From contig CM056592.1 of NCBI GenBank assembly GCA_029721435.1, positions 33,367,611 through 33,431,610 of the forward strand: a stretch of 64,000 bases of DNA, given 5' to 3'. Position 1 is the first letter of the stretch, and each line of letters starts with the position of its first letter. Positions 33,701 to 44,782 of the stretch are shown here, piece after piece. This stretch comes from Gymnothorax reevesii. Taxonomy: Eukaryota > Chordata > Actinopteri > Anguilliformes > Muraenidae. The notes beneath the pieces were generated by a model, which worked only from the letters and a program-made list of their open reading frames with translations, did not search any database and was not told the DNA's origin. A program made the position numbers and the translations under genes.

Positions 33701-34094
33701 TAATTGAGCCCCTCAGAACAATAGTGGTCTAACTCCATTTTTTTTCATTTTGAGAAAACAGCTTCCAAAGTTTTGACGTTGTCAAATTCAGCATTCCAGC
33801 AAGTATTTAGACCAGTCTTGAAGTGACATCCTTTGAATCTTCGCGTTCATGGTCAGAAAGTATTTTGTCGTCAACATTGACGATTTTTGTTATTTTTGCA
33901 TGTTTCGCTTAAAAACTAAGACTTTTGGAGTTAGACCACTCTTGCACTGCTATCTATATTTCAGAGGTGGAACTAACAACCCTCTGGCCCATTATTGCAT
34001 GAATAGATTTTACCTTAAGCATGAAAAATATGGGTCTAACTCAGAAAATTAGAAAATCCGAGTTAGACCACTATTGCTCTCAGGGGCTCAATTA
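33701..34094. mobile_element. TA-flanked MITE, 390 bp
   Basis: TA at 33701-33702 and 34093-34094 flank ends ATTGAGCCCCTCAGAACAAT and, on the complement, ATTGAGCCCCTGAGAGCAAT. The match continues through TAGTGGTCTAACTC for about 38 bp. The word GTCTAACTC or its complement recurs internally near 33930 and 34030. The TA duplication suggests a Tc1/mariner-type mobiliser. No coding capacity. Confidence 0.85.
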
Positions 34095-34465
34095 TACCTA
34101 AACAATACAATCATTAAAAAACATGAATGCAACTAGTGTAAACAATGAATAGTGCTCATAATCGCAGCTTCGCATTAGCATGTTACCATTTGTGAGCAAA
34201 GTTGACAGAAAATAGCATATAACCAGCGATAAGACTCTGATCAGCAATGGTGCCCGGCTGTGGTAATGTTATATACTTTGCAAGGCACATATTAATGAAG
34301 TTCGGATACCAAGCAGCAAGAATGCATGCTAAATGTTTATGCTGAATTTTTTTTCTGCCAAATTCACCCAAAATGTTTGCCCATGTATCAACTGCAACAA
34401 ACCTATCTTGCAACCGAACTAGCGATTTTACAATAATTAATCTGCGACACATGTTGCGCTGTAAT
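34095..34465. other. Unassigned DNA
   Basis: Nothing recognised. Confidence 0.4.
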
Positions 34466-35046
34466 TATATCCTCGAACGCCGGATGGCGTTCTGGGGATA
34501 TTATGTTTTTGGTCCTACCACCTCCGCCGCCGCTGCCGCCATGCCACCCTAAGTGTTAACGCGATAACTTCAGTAATATTTCAATTAGAAATTCCAAGTT
34601 TTGCATATAAGTAAGTATCATAAAGATACTGTTTTTATCATATCTCTGGAAATATTTGTCTGATTGACCTCAAATCAAGTGCAAATGAAAGGTCATGACC
34701 TGAGGATGTGTCCCATTTTTTATACCTGTTTGGTTCAAAATTTTGACACAAGGTGGAGCTTTGTCACATAAAATTCAGCATTTTTGCCATATCTTTGGAA
34801 CCATTTGTCCAATTGACATGAAACTATGTGCAACTGCAAGGTCATGACCTCACAACGTGTCACATGATGACATCATACCTGTATGGTTCAATATTTTGCC
34901 ACCAGGTGGCGCTTTGTGATGGAAAATTTTGGCCATATCTTCAGAACCATTTGTCCGATTGACCTGAAATTAAGTTCACATGAAAGTCTATTCAAGGTCT
35001 ATTCAAGGATTGGGGAATTGGAGGATTGGGGGCGTTCGGGGATATA
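34466..35046. repeat. Interspersed repeat with 148-bp internal tandem units
   Basis: The ends TATATCCTCGAACGCC and, on the complement, TATATCCCCGAACGCC face each other. The left end folds into a hairpin (GAACGCC-GGAT-GGCGTTC, 34474-34491). Inside, units start with ATATCT at about 34640, 34789 and 34935 (period ~148). Each carries ATTTGTC...ATTGACCTGAAA-like text, and the first two end in a CACNAGGTGGNGCTTTG block. Superfamily unknown; relatives occur in other fish from memory. Confidence 0.7.
34899..34912 (+). promoter_or_regulatory. CTCF-like core inside a repeat
   Basis: CCACCAGGTGGCGC matches every position of the vertebrate CTCF core CCASYAGRKGGCRS. The paralogous spot in the previous tandem unit (near 34746-34759, ACACAAGGTGGAGC) has decayed. 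CTCF binds such cores as an insulator and loop anchor. Whether this one is bound is unknown. Confidence 0.45.
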
Positions 35047-36176
35047 CCCCTAGCCGTCACCTCCGACGGCATAAGCCTAGTTTAGCATAGAGTTCATAGC
35101 GTATTGCACAACGATTCACATTTTCAAGCCTCTGGAATGAAAGTATTGGCTCTGATCCTGAGTATAACTTCTCCAGAACCCAGCACATCTGGTCAAAAAG
35201 GACAGACCCGTGGTGGAGGGTGTGCAAGACCCAGGGCTACTGTATCTATGCCCAAGTTATTCCTGTTTACAGTTTTCCCTCCGACTTTCTTCTCTTCCTT
35301 TGGTTAATCGTGTAAGCCGCAGTAGGTAGAGGGGGAACTTCGATTTCTCAGTTATTGTGCTACTCAGTGTTCACCTTTATATCTAACCTCCACACACAGC
35401 ATTTCAGGAGTCGCAGTGCCACACGCAGTGCATGAGCCGAGTGCATGATAGACTCGCAGCTCCGCCTCCTGCTGAAAGAGCTGTCGTGATTGGGACTTTT
35501 CCCAATGGGAATCGTAAAGGGCTGCTTGAGGGATGCAAACCCTGGATATTTTCAAATTCTATTATCTAAAGCAGTGATATTGATCGCTTCCAAGATGCAA
35601 AAAAAATAAAAAAATAAAAATCAACAAATACAAAGTACTCCTAAAATAAATGGCCTACCTGCCCACCCTACCGTTAAAAGGAGACAAAGAATCACGATTC
35701 GATTAATAGTGTCCAACTTTGAATTTGAAAATGTAGTGTCAGGGGAAATGTCAAATGTGAACATATTACTGTATTTAATAATTATCAGAACTGCTCAAAA
35801 ATTTCATGGCCTTTATTGAATTTTTGACTGACACTGAGGCTGGGCAAGAAATGGATCAACAAAAATGACAAAAAAAATGTCGGTAAATATCAGATTGTCA
35901 TCAACACATCCTTGATAGCCAAGTGGGATTTATTGTCATCTGTAGCTTTGGTGCTGGTAAAAACTGCCAAATTTTCGGTCGTTTGAAATGAAATTTGAAA
36001 TGAAATGAAATGTCAGGTTGTGACTTTGACGACCTACCCTACCCCCGGAGGGTGAGGTACCCTCATCGTTCTTTCATGAAAATGAGCGCAAAAGATTCTA
36101 ATAGTAATAGACAATTACCTAGAAGCATGAGATCATATCTGTTAGCGTTTTTGTACGACAGGAAAAAATCTGAGGG
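35047..36176. other. Unassigned DNA
   Basis: No gene was recognised. There is an A-rich run at 35597-35625 and a GAAAT repeat at 35985-36012. Confidence 0.5.
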
Positions 36177-36285
36177 TTAAACGAGCTCCACTGCGGTTGC
36201 CACATTATGGGTCTTCAATGGCATCTGACTTTGATATCTTACATCATTGGGCAATGATAGTTGCCCACGGCACTGAAAGGGTTAA
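36177..36285. mobile_element. Palindromic TTAA-type MITE, copy 3 (half)
   Basis: The right half of the family, GATATCTTACATCATTGGGC through CACTGAAAGGG, ends in TTAA (36282-36285). The left side is reduced to GAGCTCC next to another TTAA (36177-36180). It is either a deletion derivative that moved as a half-size unit or a truncation with a chance TTAA. Confidence 0.65.
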
Positions 36286-38466
36286 GAGTTAATTGTGGGT
36301 ATGGTTCAGGTGCAATGTTGAGCTTTGATTGGCTGGGTTAGGCATGGGTCTAAAGAGCTGGACCCGTAAGGGACTCCATCCTGGGTTATTGATCTGATTA
36401 CGGAACTTCAAATTTCACCTATCCTTCTGATTTACGCTGAGTGAATAAAACATTTCTTTTGAGAAATGTGTGACACAATGCTCAATGGACTTTGAGTCAA
36501 TAAAAATAACAAATGGCCGGATGCACTTCGGTCTTGTAAAAGGAAATAATCAACCAAGTGAAACAGATGAATAGCTAACATCATTTCTGCACTTGCTGTT
36601 TTAAGATGGACAGTTAGTATCTGGCGTGTCAGCAGTTAGATCTGCTAAACCTGCGCCTGTCTGTGCGCTGCAATGGCAATTAGAGTTAAAGCGCAGGAGT
36701 GTGTTAAACTCCTGAAATTGCATGTTCGATAAAATTGATGTTAACATGGGTTTAAAACAAACATATGTTAAACACACTGCAACTGCTTCAGTATTTATGC
36801 ATTTATTCTTTTGTACACGTTACAGTTTCCTGAGATGAAACCTCACACAGTCAGTAATGTTTTGAGGAGCAGTGAGAATTTAATAACATTTCAGTTTTGT
36901 ACGCCATGATACTAGATTTGAATTTCAATGCTACTGGCAGTTTTCCAGCTATTACAGGTACAAAAAATAGGGTATGACTTGTTTCTCCGCAAACAAACAA
37001 TATTAATCCTGATAGATAACATTTATGGCCTCCTTCTGAACACAAATATTTGAGCCTAGCCTTTCCATGTGAGACTACTTGATTACTGTTATGTCATGTT
37101 ATTGCTCTCATAACATAAAGCATAATTATGACTCATAACTTCTTTTACAACAGGTAGTGTGGGGCTGGTGTCCAATCTCACACATCCAGTTGAAGGATCG
37201 TCGATAATGCAACCAATGAATGTCACAGGTAAATTATTTTTCCAGACATCAATCAAGTATTTTGCTGGCAAGTTTCTTAAATTTATGCAGAAAAGACAAG
37301 TGCCATTTTATTTTCTGCCCTTTTTGACCCAATTTGCAATATTTAATATGTCGATGCCAGTTTATGTTCGGTAAATATAATGAATTTTCAGCTACGCTTT
37401 GGCCTTCTGTTACTTCTGTTACTTATCTGCTATATGATGTTGAAACTTTAAACACCTGCAGGGATTGCGATACAATAATTTATCTTTCCAAAGCAGGCCT
37501 TACTGTACATTTTCCACAAGGTGATATTTTTCCATGAATTGAGGATGAGTCATTTTCAGCATAAAATGCATGAAGAGATATGAAGTAATATGCATTTCAG
37601 AGGGGTGGGGTGATGTATATCGGATTCTGCGCTGTAGGAAGGCACGAGGGGCTTGAACCAGGAGAGGGATGAGGCCGGGGCAGGCTTAGGCCCTGAGAAG
37701 GAGCCGAGGCCCCAGGGAGGAATATTGAGAGGAGAGGTAAGATTAGGCACTTTATAAATGAGATTAACTGCTGCACATGTAGAGGCTTGCGTGTAATATC
37801 GAGGGCTCCAGTGCGCTATGCCTTGGCAGCATATCTCGCTTGGCACCTGTGATCTTAATATCCCCCTTTGCTATTTTTTCTTACAGGGCTTTGATGTACT
37901 CTTTGTTTTTTTATTTCATATTTTATTTGTTTTTTTTTTTTTTGTCCTTTTCCCTGAGTAGCTTCCAAGTTTTTTGGCTCAGTATAAAGCTTATCTTCCT
38001 CTGTCCTTATTTTTGTCTGGAAATATTATTGCACGCTTTTTTTATATACATATATCCTCTCCCACTTCTCTTGCTTTGACATGAGATTTATTTGTCGACC
38101 CAGTTTTGTCCTTCGGTTCTGGTTGATCAAAGGCTGGTGAAAATTTCACAAGGTGAAACAAATTTGGGAAATTTTGATTTAGTATACAGTCTTACCTCTG
38201 GCTGTTAGACGGCTTTTGTTCCTTTTCTCTGTCATCTTGAGCCCCAGGGGAGAAAACAGTTTTGCGTCTTTAGTGTTTCCATCTCTTTATTGACAACCCG
38301 AGAGTATTTTCCTATTAGGAAACTCAAACTTTCATGGTCTGCACCGCGGGCAATGCTGCATGCAAGGGACCCGCAAACAGCCACCAGCGACGCACTGAAA
38401 AATCCTCAGTTCTAAATCAACTCTTCCAGAGAACAATTGGTGCATATCGGACTCAAATGTACGCTA
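36286..38466. other. Unassigned DNA
   Basis: No gene was recognised in 2.2 kb. 36590-36720 is repeat-free with balanced composition. 37900-38060 is T-rich. Confidence 0.5.
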
Positions 38467-38944
38467 TTAGGGGTCTATTCTCCCATGCGCATAAGTCGAT
38501 AAAAGCGCGTAGCTACGCGCTTTTCAGCCTATGCATATTCTCCCCTCGACTTAAGTGCATTACGCGCCTCAAAGGCAGTTACACGCTTTGGGCGGAGCAA
38601 GGCCAAAATCGGGGCGTTTCTGGGTGTTTCTCAGGCAAAAAACACTTACGTGTATTCTCCTTTTGGCTTATGCGCTTTTTCTGTTAAGCGCTTTTGAGGG
38701 CTGTATTAAGGTCAAGCGCCGACATTAGGCGAAATTGAATTTTGCGTTTGATGTTGGTTATAGGCCGAATTTTTTTTTTTAACGTGGGAAAGGTTGCGAC
38801 ATTCAATTATCGATTGTTTTCTCTTATTTCTAAACTACATTTCTCATAGCCATAATAAATTATCAAACGAATATCAAAACGAAGTAATCAGGGATACTGC
38901 GCTTACATCTCCCCACCGAAGCCACATCCAGAACGATTAGCAGC

Positions 38945-39034
38945 TTAATTCCTCGGATCAGCCTTCAGTGCTCGCTGCCATACAACACCAACCTCTGTGA
39001 AATTTGGTTTTCGGCTTTGGCTCGACGTCGCCAT
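38945..39034 (-). pseudogene. Myb/SANT-like protein start (Harbinger gene 2)
   Basis: ATG at 39032-39034 opens MATSSQSRKPNFTEVGVV and stops after 29 codons. The KPNFTE-x-E-like start is typical of the Myb/SANT-like DNA-binding proteins that animal Harbinger elements encode beside their nuclease and that carry it to the ends. The rest of the trihelical domain is lost by frameshift or stop. Resemblance is judged by eye on a short piece. Confidence 0.5.
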
Positions 39035-39856
39035 CATTGTCTTGATGTTCTATTAACAAATGTGACTGCCCTGTATGTTCGTGATAATCTAAAAAGTTGT
39101 GATATTCTCATGAGTGAGGAGATTGATTTTCAAATTGAGGATATCTGTATTAGCTAACTAACTTTTTTTTTATCATTGATAATACTGTGTATTTTAATGC
39201 GTGAATAAAGATATTATTAAATAGGCTACTCTAGATTGAGCCCTACCCTGGCCAATACCAAAGCACTACCCATCTGTTAATCAATTTTATCCAATAAAGA
39301 ATAGCCGACATGGGAAGAATCATTATCAGTAAATGGGATAATTAATTATAATAAAGTATTTGGCACAAGTTAAAGTGAATGTGTCGCTCAAATCAAATAG
39401 GATATGATAGGCTCTGGATATGGAATTCCGTCATTACTGAGGCAGTTTCGGGGCGGGGGGATGACCGCATGCGGGGTAAGAATCCTTCGTTAAAGCGTCT
39501 CCATGTCCTTCAGTTGCAAACCTGACATCGGAGTAGTTTGAGACTTCAAGTGCACAATTTCTAAATGAGATCATATAAACTGTCTTTGATTGTTATTTTT
39601 GTGTGACTAGAATGTTCCCTTTGTCTTCTCCCCTGTCTTCCACGGAACAAACAGGCTGGTGTAGGAGGGGCACATTTTCAATGCCCTGATTACGCTGGTT
39701 GAGAAGCGCTAAATTCTTTATTATATCATTATCACGGCAATTAGTTTGTTTGCATAGGTTTAATGCCACGGTGGCTAGAATAATAAATAAAAAAGAGATG
39801 TCTGCAATACTTCTTGTAACTGGCACAGACATACATAGGCCTACTATTACAACCGC

Positions 39857-40078
39857 ATATCGTGGGCCTGCTGATAAAACCTTGTATCTTCAAAATGATA
39901 AACTTAACAGGAAAATAAAAAATATATATCAATCAAAAAATAATAATAAAATAATATTAATTGATAAATATAGTTTTAAATAAAAAAGTTTAATTTTGCA
40001 TTTAAGAATATTGGACATACAAGTTTTTGTTTCTTATCAGTTTGGAGATACGAGGTTTTATCAGCAGGCCCACGATAT
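39857..40078. mobile_element. Nested 222-bp MITE
   Basis: The ends ATATCGTGGGCCTGCTGATA and complement pair for about 38 bp (through AAAACCTNGTATCTNCAAA) around an AT-rich middle. It lies wholly inside the Harbinger element and so is younger than it. The target duplication is not clear. Confidence 0.8.
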
Positions 40079-40429
40079 TCAAAAAATTAAAGTCTGGTTT
40101 GCGTTTTCCATGGACAACAACTGCATTTTCATGGTTAATCAGAAAATCCTTGTTCCATGTTTTCCTGACAGCTATAATCAATGAGCTTTGTACAGAGTCT
40201 GCCTCTCTTTTGGATCAGTCACACCTCTTTCATAAGGCCGCCTACATTCTGAAGTTAAGCGCTGTGGGCGTGATCGAAGCGCGTAGGGGAGAATACGCGT
40301 AACTCAGAAGCGCTTAACTCGAAGCGCGTAAAAAAGGACTTACGAGCTAATGGGAGAATAGAACCCTTAGTGAACACCAGCCATATGACCAAACAAATTG
40401 CTGCAAAATGATTATTACTGGTGGCACTG

Positions 40430-40625
40430 TGGGGCAGCGTGAGCTGTGATGCCTCACAGTCAGAAGGTCATGGATGTGAATCAAGGCTGAGGCCTTTCAG
40501 TGTGAAAACTGCTTGTTCTCCTCGAGTTCGGTTGTGTTTACTCTGGGTACTCTGGTGTACTCCTGCGATTCAAAAACATGCCTATTAGGCTGATTTGAGT
40601 CTCTTAATTGTGACTCGAACAGTAC
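40430..40625 (+). repeat. Fish tRNA-SINE-like repeat, diverged
   Basis: It shows the order of a common fish family: GGTGGCACTGTGGGGCAG, GCCTCACAGTCAGAAGGTC, GGCCTTTCAGTGTG, TGTTCTCC, CATGCCTATTAGGCTGATTT. The B-box region is decayed (GTGAATCAAGG). Confidence 0.55.
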
Positions 40626-41371
40626 GACAGAAGACACAATTTAGCTGTGAAATAATAAGCTCAAAGTGTCAATAAAAGTTTTATGTTGCATTTTAACAGT
40701 GGAAAAATTGCCCAACATGTCCTCAGAACGAAACGCCGATATAGGTTAGTTATTCCCTACCATGTGACATGACACATATGATCATTTTTGATGTCACCCA
40801 TTGGACCATTTCCACATTTCCACAATTACCACAACATCAGCCCTACTGACCTACTGTTAGTAACAACAGCATAATGCCATAAAAAAATGAACGATTAGGA
40901 AAACTTTATACCTTCAGTTAAAGTAACTGCTTCTTTCAGGTTAAGGTTTGGGTTCAAGGTTCAGGTGCGATTTTTAAAAGACAGTACTAGTTTTTAAAAA
41001 AGCAGCTACGGCTCACACTGGCAAAGATTAAATAGTGAAGCGAAAATCAAACATTGTTCTCCCACAATTTTACACGCCCTGCCATCCTCCTCGACTGCCA
41101 ACCTTGCAAACTTCATCGCTTCCTAAAGACTGTGGCAAACGTTAAACATCAATCCAGGTTTTTTTCAGGCCACTCAAATTTTCAAATAATCAAGTTGTTC
41201 TGGCCGCTTGCATTGTCAGTCTATCAGGTTATTTATCTGTGAGGACAGACGTGTTTACGTATTGTATACTGAAAATCAGATCATTGAAAAAGTTTTTTTT
41301 TTTTTTAATTCAGCATTCAGTTTAATGAATCAGGCAAATGATATCTTGAAAAAAATTCCAGATTTCGCTGT
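40626..41371. other. Unassigned DNA
   Basis: No gene was recognised. A T-run lies at 41294-41307. Confidence 0.5.
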
Positions 41372-41613
41372 GATATAACTGACAATGTCAATTAGTGAGT
41401 GGCTAAATGCGATAAAGGGCGACATTGTCAGCTAAGTGACGTTGTCATTGTCACATCTGACATCACATGCTGAACAAGGATATGTTATTCCACCCATTAC
41501 AAAGTATGACATTTGCTTATGTATGATTTATGAAGACATTATGTCTCATTTATGAAGGCATTGTACATGCTGTATAAAGCCTTTATGAGCAACACTTCAA
41601 ATAAAGTGTGACC
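41372..41613. mobile_element. hAT-like MITE, second copy, 5' truncated
   Basis: It matches the central and right part of 7750-8136 (ATATAACTGACAATGTC through AAAGTGTGACC) with scattered changes. The left arm is missing, so no target duplication can be read. Confidence 0.85.
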
Positions 41614-41909
41614 CAGTTTGCTTTTTGCAAAGCTTTTGACATTGAGAAATTGGTTTACAAAGTTTGGCTTTTAGTGAGTGATGAGTAGAAAAAAAAATGG
41701 ACTCGTAAAGATTTTTTTTGTCTAGATATCTTCTGTCTATATGCAAATTTTTGTGAGAAAAAAATGACTCACAGCAAAGTGTGTTACTTGAGATTTATAC
41801 AGGTTTTTTTACTGGAAAAGAAAAGAACAAATAATTATTCACTATTCAGTCAGTAGGTCTTGACTGCTTTAATCTGAGCAAATATAATTTCATTCAGAGC
41901 ACAGAAACT

Positions 41910-42477
41910 CCTAAATCCTGAGTGACGTGCCTTTACTTTTACAGACAGTTTCTATAACGGCCGGTAGAATTAGGAGGCCGTATGCAGCGACAAAAGAGCA
42001 GCACAGAGTTACAAACACAGAGAATGATACAGACCACACGACAGGAAAAGTTCTCGCGCTTCCAAAAGGACGTACAACCATCCGACAACACGAAAACAAA
42101 GTGTGAAAGAAAAAAGGAGAATAATCTCTGGAACCGAGAAACATAAAGTACCTCAAATAGTGCGATACAAAGACAGAGAAGAAAAGAAAAGGGAAAATCC
42201 CCAGATATGGAAAGATGGAAAATCCAAAAATAACGAGAAGATTTAAAATCAAACAAATCCTGACCACAGATATCTTTGGCTATCGTGCTTAACTACAAAC
42301 AGACACTCTAGCAAAGGAGGCGTTGTGGACTTCGGCTTATATAGGGTCTGGGGAAGCGCCACCCGAGTTCAATCAACCAGCTGGTTAAAAAATCCGATTG
42401 AAAAAGAATTCGATCTCGTCCCGGGAAGAGAGCCACAAAGAAAAGTCCAGCACACACAAACATCCAGAACCATGACA
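41910..42477 (-). mobile_element. LTR-like block, gypsy type
   Basis: On the minus strand it starts TGTCATGGTTC at 42477 and has a TATATAAG box at 42337-42345, then a pyrimidine-rich transcribed-like region. No internal retrotransposon genes are adjacent. The lower border is approximate. The overlapping frames of 105 and 118 codons are Phe/Ser/Cys-rich by-products of this composition. Confidence 0.5.
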
Positions 42478-42540
42478 GTTTTTGCAAAAAATGCCTTCCA
42501 TATTTCAGATAAATATAGTTCAAATATTTTTTAAATCATA

Positions 42541-42612
42541 AAAATAATTATTATTATTACTTTTGAGTAATAACACTACTGCTACTGCCACTGCTAATAG
42601 TAATAATAAAAA
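42541..42612 (+). repeat. (AAT)n-rich patch
   Basis: Irregular ATT, AAT and ACTGCT triplets, about 70 bp. Confidence 0.6.
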
Positions 42613-42784
42613 TGCTGCAGTTGCTCTTGTCCCGGGTCATATATACAACTTTGGAAATGCATTTATACGCTGTATAAGTACTGACTGCAGCAAGTTGAAT
42701 AGCTCATATGCAACAGAAGTTTCCCATTGCGAATTGTAAAATACATTTAAATTATTATTTTTATCCCAAAAACCTTTCATTTCA

Positions 42785-42895
42785 CCTACCTAAGAACCCG
42801 GCTGCACTTAGAGAGGTCCCCGGTCTGATTGGAACCCACAGCCTCCTTGCTGTGAGGCAACAGCACAACATACTGTGCCACCGGTGAGGGTCAGA
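42785..42895 (-). repeat. Fish SINE-like fragment, reverse orientation
   Basis: CCTTGCTGTGAGGCAACAGC and TACTGTGCCACCGGTGAGG are the complement of the head of the family at 40430. Only about 110 bp remain. Confidence 0.55.
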
Positions 42896-43922
42896 ATGGA
42901 AAATGTAAACAGATTGCAGAGCTCTATTTAAACCTTAATGTTACAGCTCCAAATGATGACTCATCCCTGCCATACAGTAATAAACCTGCTCAGTAATGAC
43001 AGTGGATGCTCTGGCATGTTCTACAGACTGGAAGGGGCGTTAGTCTTTCAAAAATGATGTCTGTGCAGTCTGAGTAAGTACAGAGTTGGCAAAATGACTC
43101 AAAGAAATCTAAAATAAGGTTCAGTTTAAACTTAAATAAAAAGGCCATTCCTCTACTCTTGAGAAAATATTCAAAGTCTCCAAAGAAATTGAGTTATTTA
43201 TAATGTTATTTTTCTACAGTGGAAACTCTGACTTTCGCTACATCCAACTGAAAGAGTGTCCTCAGTTCTACATTCCAATCCAACAAGCTATTGCATTTCC
43301 ATGTTGGTTAACTTGACTGATGGGAAAATAGTATGTGGTCAATTAAAGGTGAAAGGAACATACTGTATTTCTCTTTACTGCATTTTATAAACACTGCACA
43401 TCTAACTTAAGATCTGGTGAAAATCTGGAAAATGTCTACAAATCTTCTAACTTAAATCAAATTTGCTTGCAATGACATTAATTATGTAAGAATTGAATTT
43501 ATCAGAATATTTAGACTTTTCCTGTTAAAGACATTAACCCCATAAAACCTTCAGTCCCATATACGAGTTCATAACATGCATATTCAAACCTGTGCAACTT
43601 CGGTGATCCTGAGGTTTCTGACCATCACAAATATGTTCCACTGAATTGCTGCGAAATGTGAATAAAGTGATGAGCAATGATAATCTTGATATATTCCATT
43701 TCAAGTAATTCCTGTTGCCATAAATACATGGCGTCCTGGGTTTGAAGGTTTGAATTTTTCTCTCAATATAAGTGTCATGTGTTTTCACTATTCGGATAAG
43801 AGCTGGAACCAGCAGCTACAGAATATGGGTGAGACAATGTCCTACAATAATATTTGTTTTCTGACTCTGAACGTACTGAAGGGAACGCTTAACTGAAAAA
43901 TTAAGTTTTTTAAGGTCAGCTG
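42896..43922. other. Unassigned DNA
   Basis: No gene or repeat was recognised. Confidence 0.5.
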
Positions 43923-44138
43923 TACACTCATAACATTAAAGTGTCGAATTTATTTAAAAATGCTTTGTCAAGTGGTTCCACACTATTGCTTTAAGTTATT
44001 TCTACTTAAATTCTAACATTTTTGGCCAGTTTAATTACGTACTTATAATAAGTCAAATGTACTTATTTGAGTTCTGCGGAACCAGCTGACATAACATTAT
44101 TAAGTAAATCTAACATTTCTTTTTTTTTTTTGAGTGTA
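43923..44138. mobile_element. TA-flanked MITE, 212 bp
   Basis: TA at 43923-43924 and 44137-44138 flank ends CACTCA and complement. The arms pair for about 60 bp: left TTTATTTAAAAATGCTTTGT then GTGGTTCC, right complement TTTACTTAATAATGTTATGT then CTGGTTCC. A poly-T of 11-12 bp sits in the right arm. Tc1/mariner-type target choice. Confidence 0.75.
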
Positions 44139-44242
44139 TATGTATAGTGAATGTTGTTCAGCAAATCTGAATACCATCTTCAGTGACTCAATGGCAAAGC
44201 TGCAATTATAATTATGATTATGAATACACTTATGTCAGTTTA

Positions 44243-44680
44243 CAGTTGTGGTAAAGTGGCTGAGTGGAGAATGCTGTTGTCTCCCCAGATAGCAAGCACC
44301 TCTGCTCCGGATCTGCCCTGGCTCTGTGCCGAGTCCGGCTGATCCGGCTCAGAGCCGGGGCAGATCCAGAGCGGAGGAGCTTGCTATCTGGGTCCCCGAG
44401 GGGCTGTGTGTTTGACTCCAGCCTGGAGCCTTCATGAGTGGTTTGCATGTCTAATTCGCTTTGGGATTCCCCCAGCTATATGTGCGTCCACAGTCTGCAT
44501 TCGAGGTCAATCAGAAGCTTTTAATTGCCCATGGGTCTTAGTTTGTGAGTGAAGTCTGGCCCCTGTGATGGAATGGTGGGCTGTTCTGGGCGGGGACTGT
44601 GCCTGCTCCCCATTGGATTCTGGGTCAGAACCCCAGCCTGACCAGGAATAAGTGAGGTCCATAAGTGATAGATCGGAACA
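44243..44680 (+). repeat. tRNA-derived SINE, split by a palindrome
   Basis: The head shows an RNA polymerase III A box TGGCTGAGTGG (44257-44267) and a B box GTGTTTGACTCC (about 44408-44419), with the sequence around them like a Ser/Leu-type tRNA. The body continues GGTTTGCATGTC, CCACAGTC, GTGAAGTCTGGCCCC and CCAGCCTGACCAGG, a fish SINE order. A 107-bp palindrome separates the boxes. Without it they would be about 30 bp apart, as normal. Confidence 0.75.
44285..44391. mobile_element. 107-bp palindromic MITE in the SINE
   Basis: CCAGATAGCAAG at the left and its complement at the right pair for about 40 bp (through GATCTGCCC and GGCTCTG) around a short GC-rich loop. The flanks GTCTCC and GTCCCC agree at 5 of 6 bases, a possible target duplication. 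Confidence 0.85.
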
Positions 44681-44745
44681 TTTAGTTGTGGTGGCCGGTT
44701 ACCGGCCAGCTGTTATCTGACCGTAAGATAATACACATCACATGC

Positions 44746-44746
<1 letters not shown>

Positions 44747-44782
<36 letters not shown>
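44747..44782 (+). repeat. (ATT)n microsatellite
   Basis: About 12 uninterrupted TTA units. Confidence 0.95.

Larger units (their letters stand above)
38467..40369. mobile_element. PIF/Harbinger transposon, 1897 bp, decayed
   Basis: TTA at 38467-38469 and 40367-40369 flank ends GGGGTCTATTCTCCCAT and, on the complement, GGGTTCTATTCTCCCAT. A 3-bp TTA duplication is the Harbinger signature. Both subterminal regions repeat GCGCGTA, GCGCTTAA and ATTCTCCC words in both orientations. A Myb/SANT-like gene start is inside on the minus strand, the second gene typical of animal Harbingers. A 222-bp MITE is nested at 39857-40078. No DDE nuclease frame was recognised. Confidence 0.85.

Noticed and set aside
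41911..42267. 118- and 105-codon Phe/Cys/Ser-rich frames
   Set aside because: Overlapping frames in a pyrimidine-rich LTR-like block; composition artefact.
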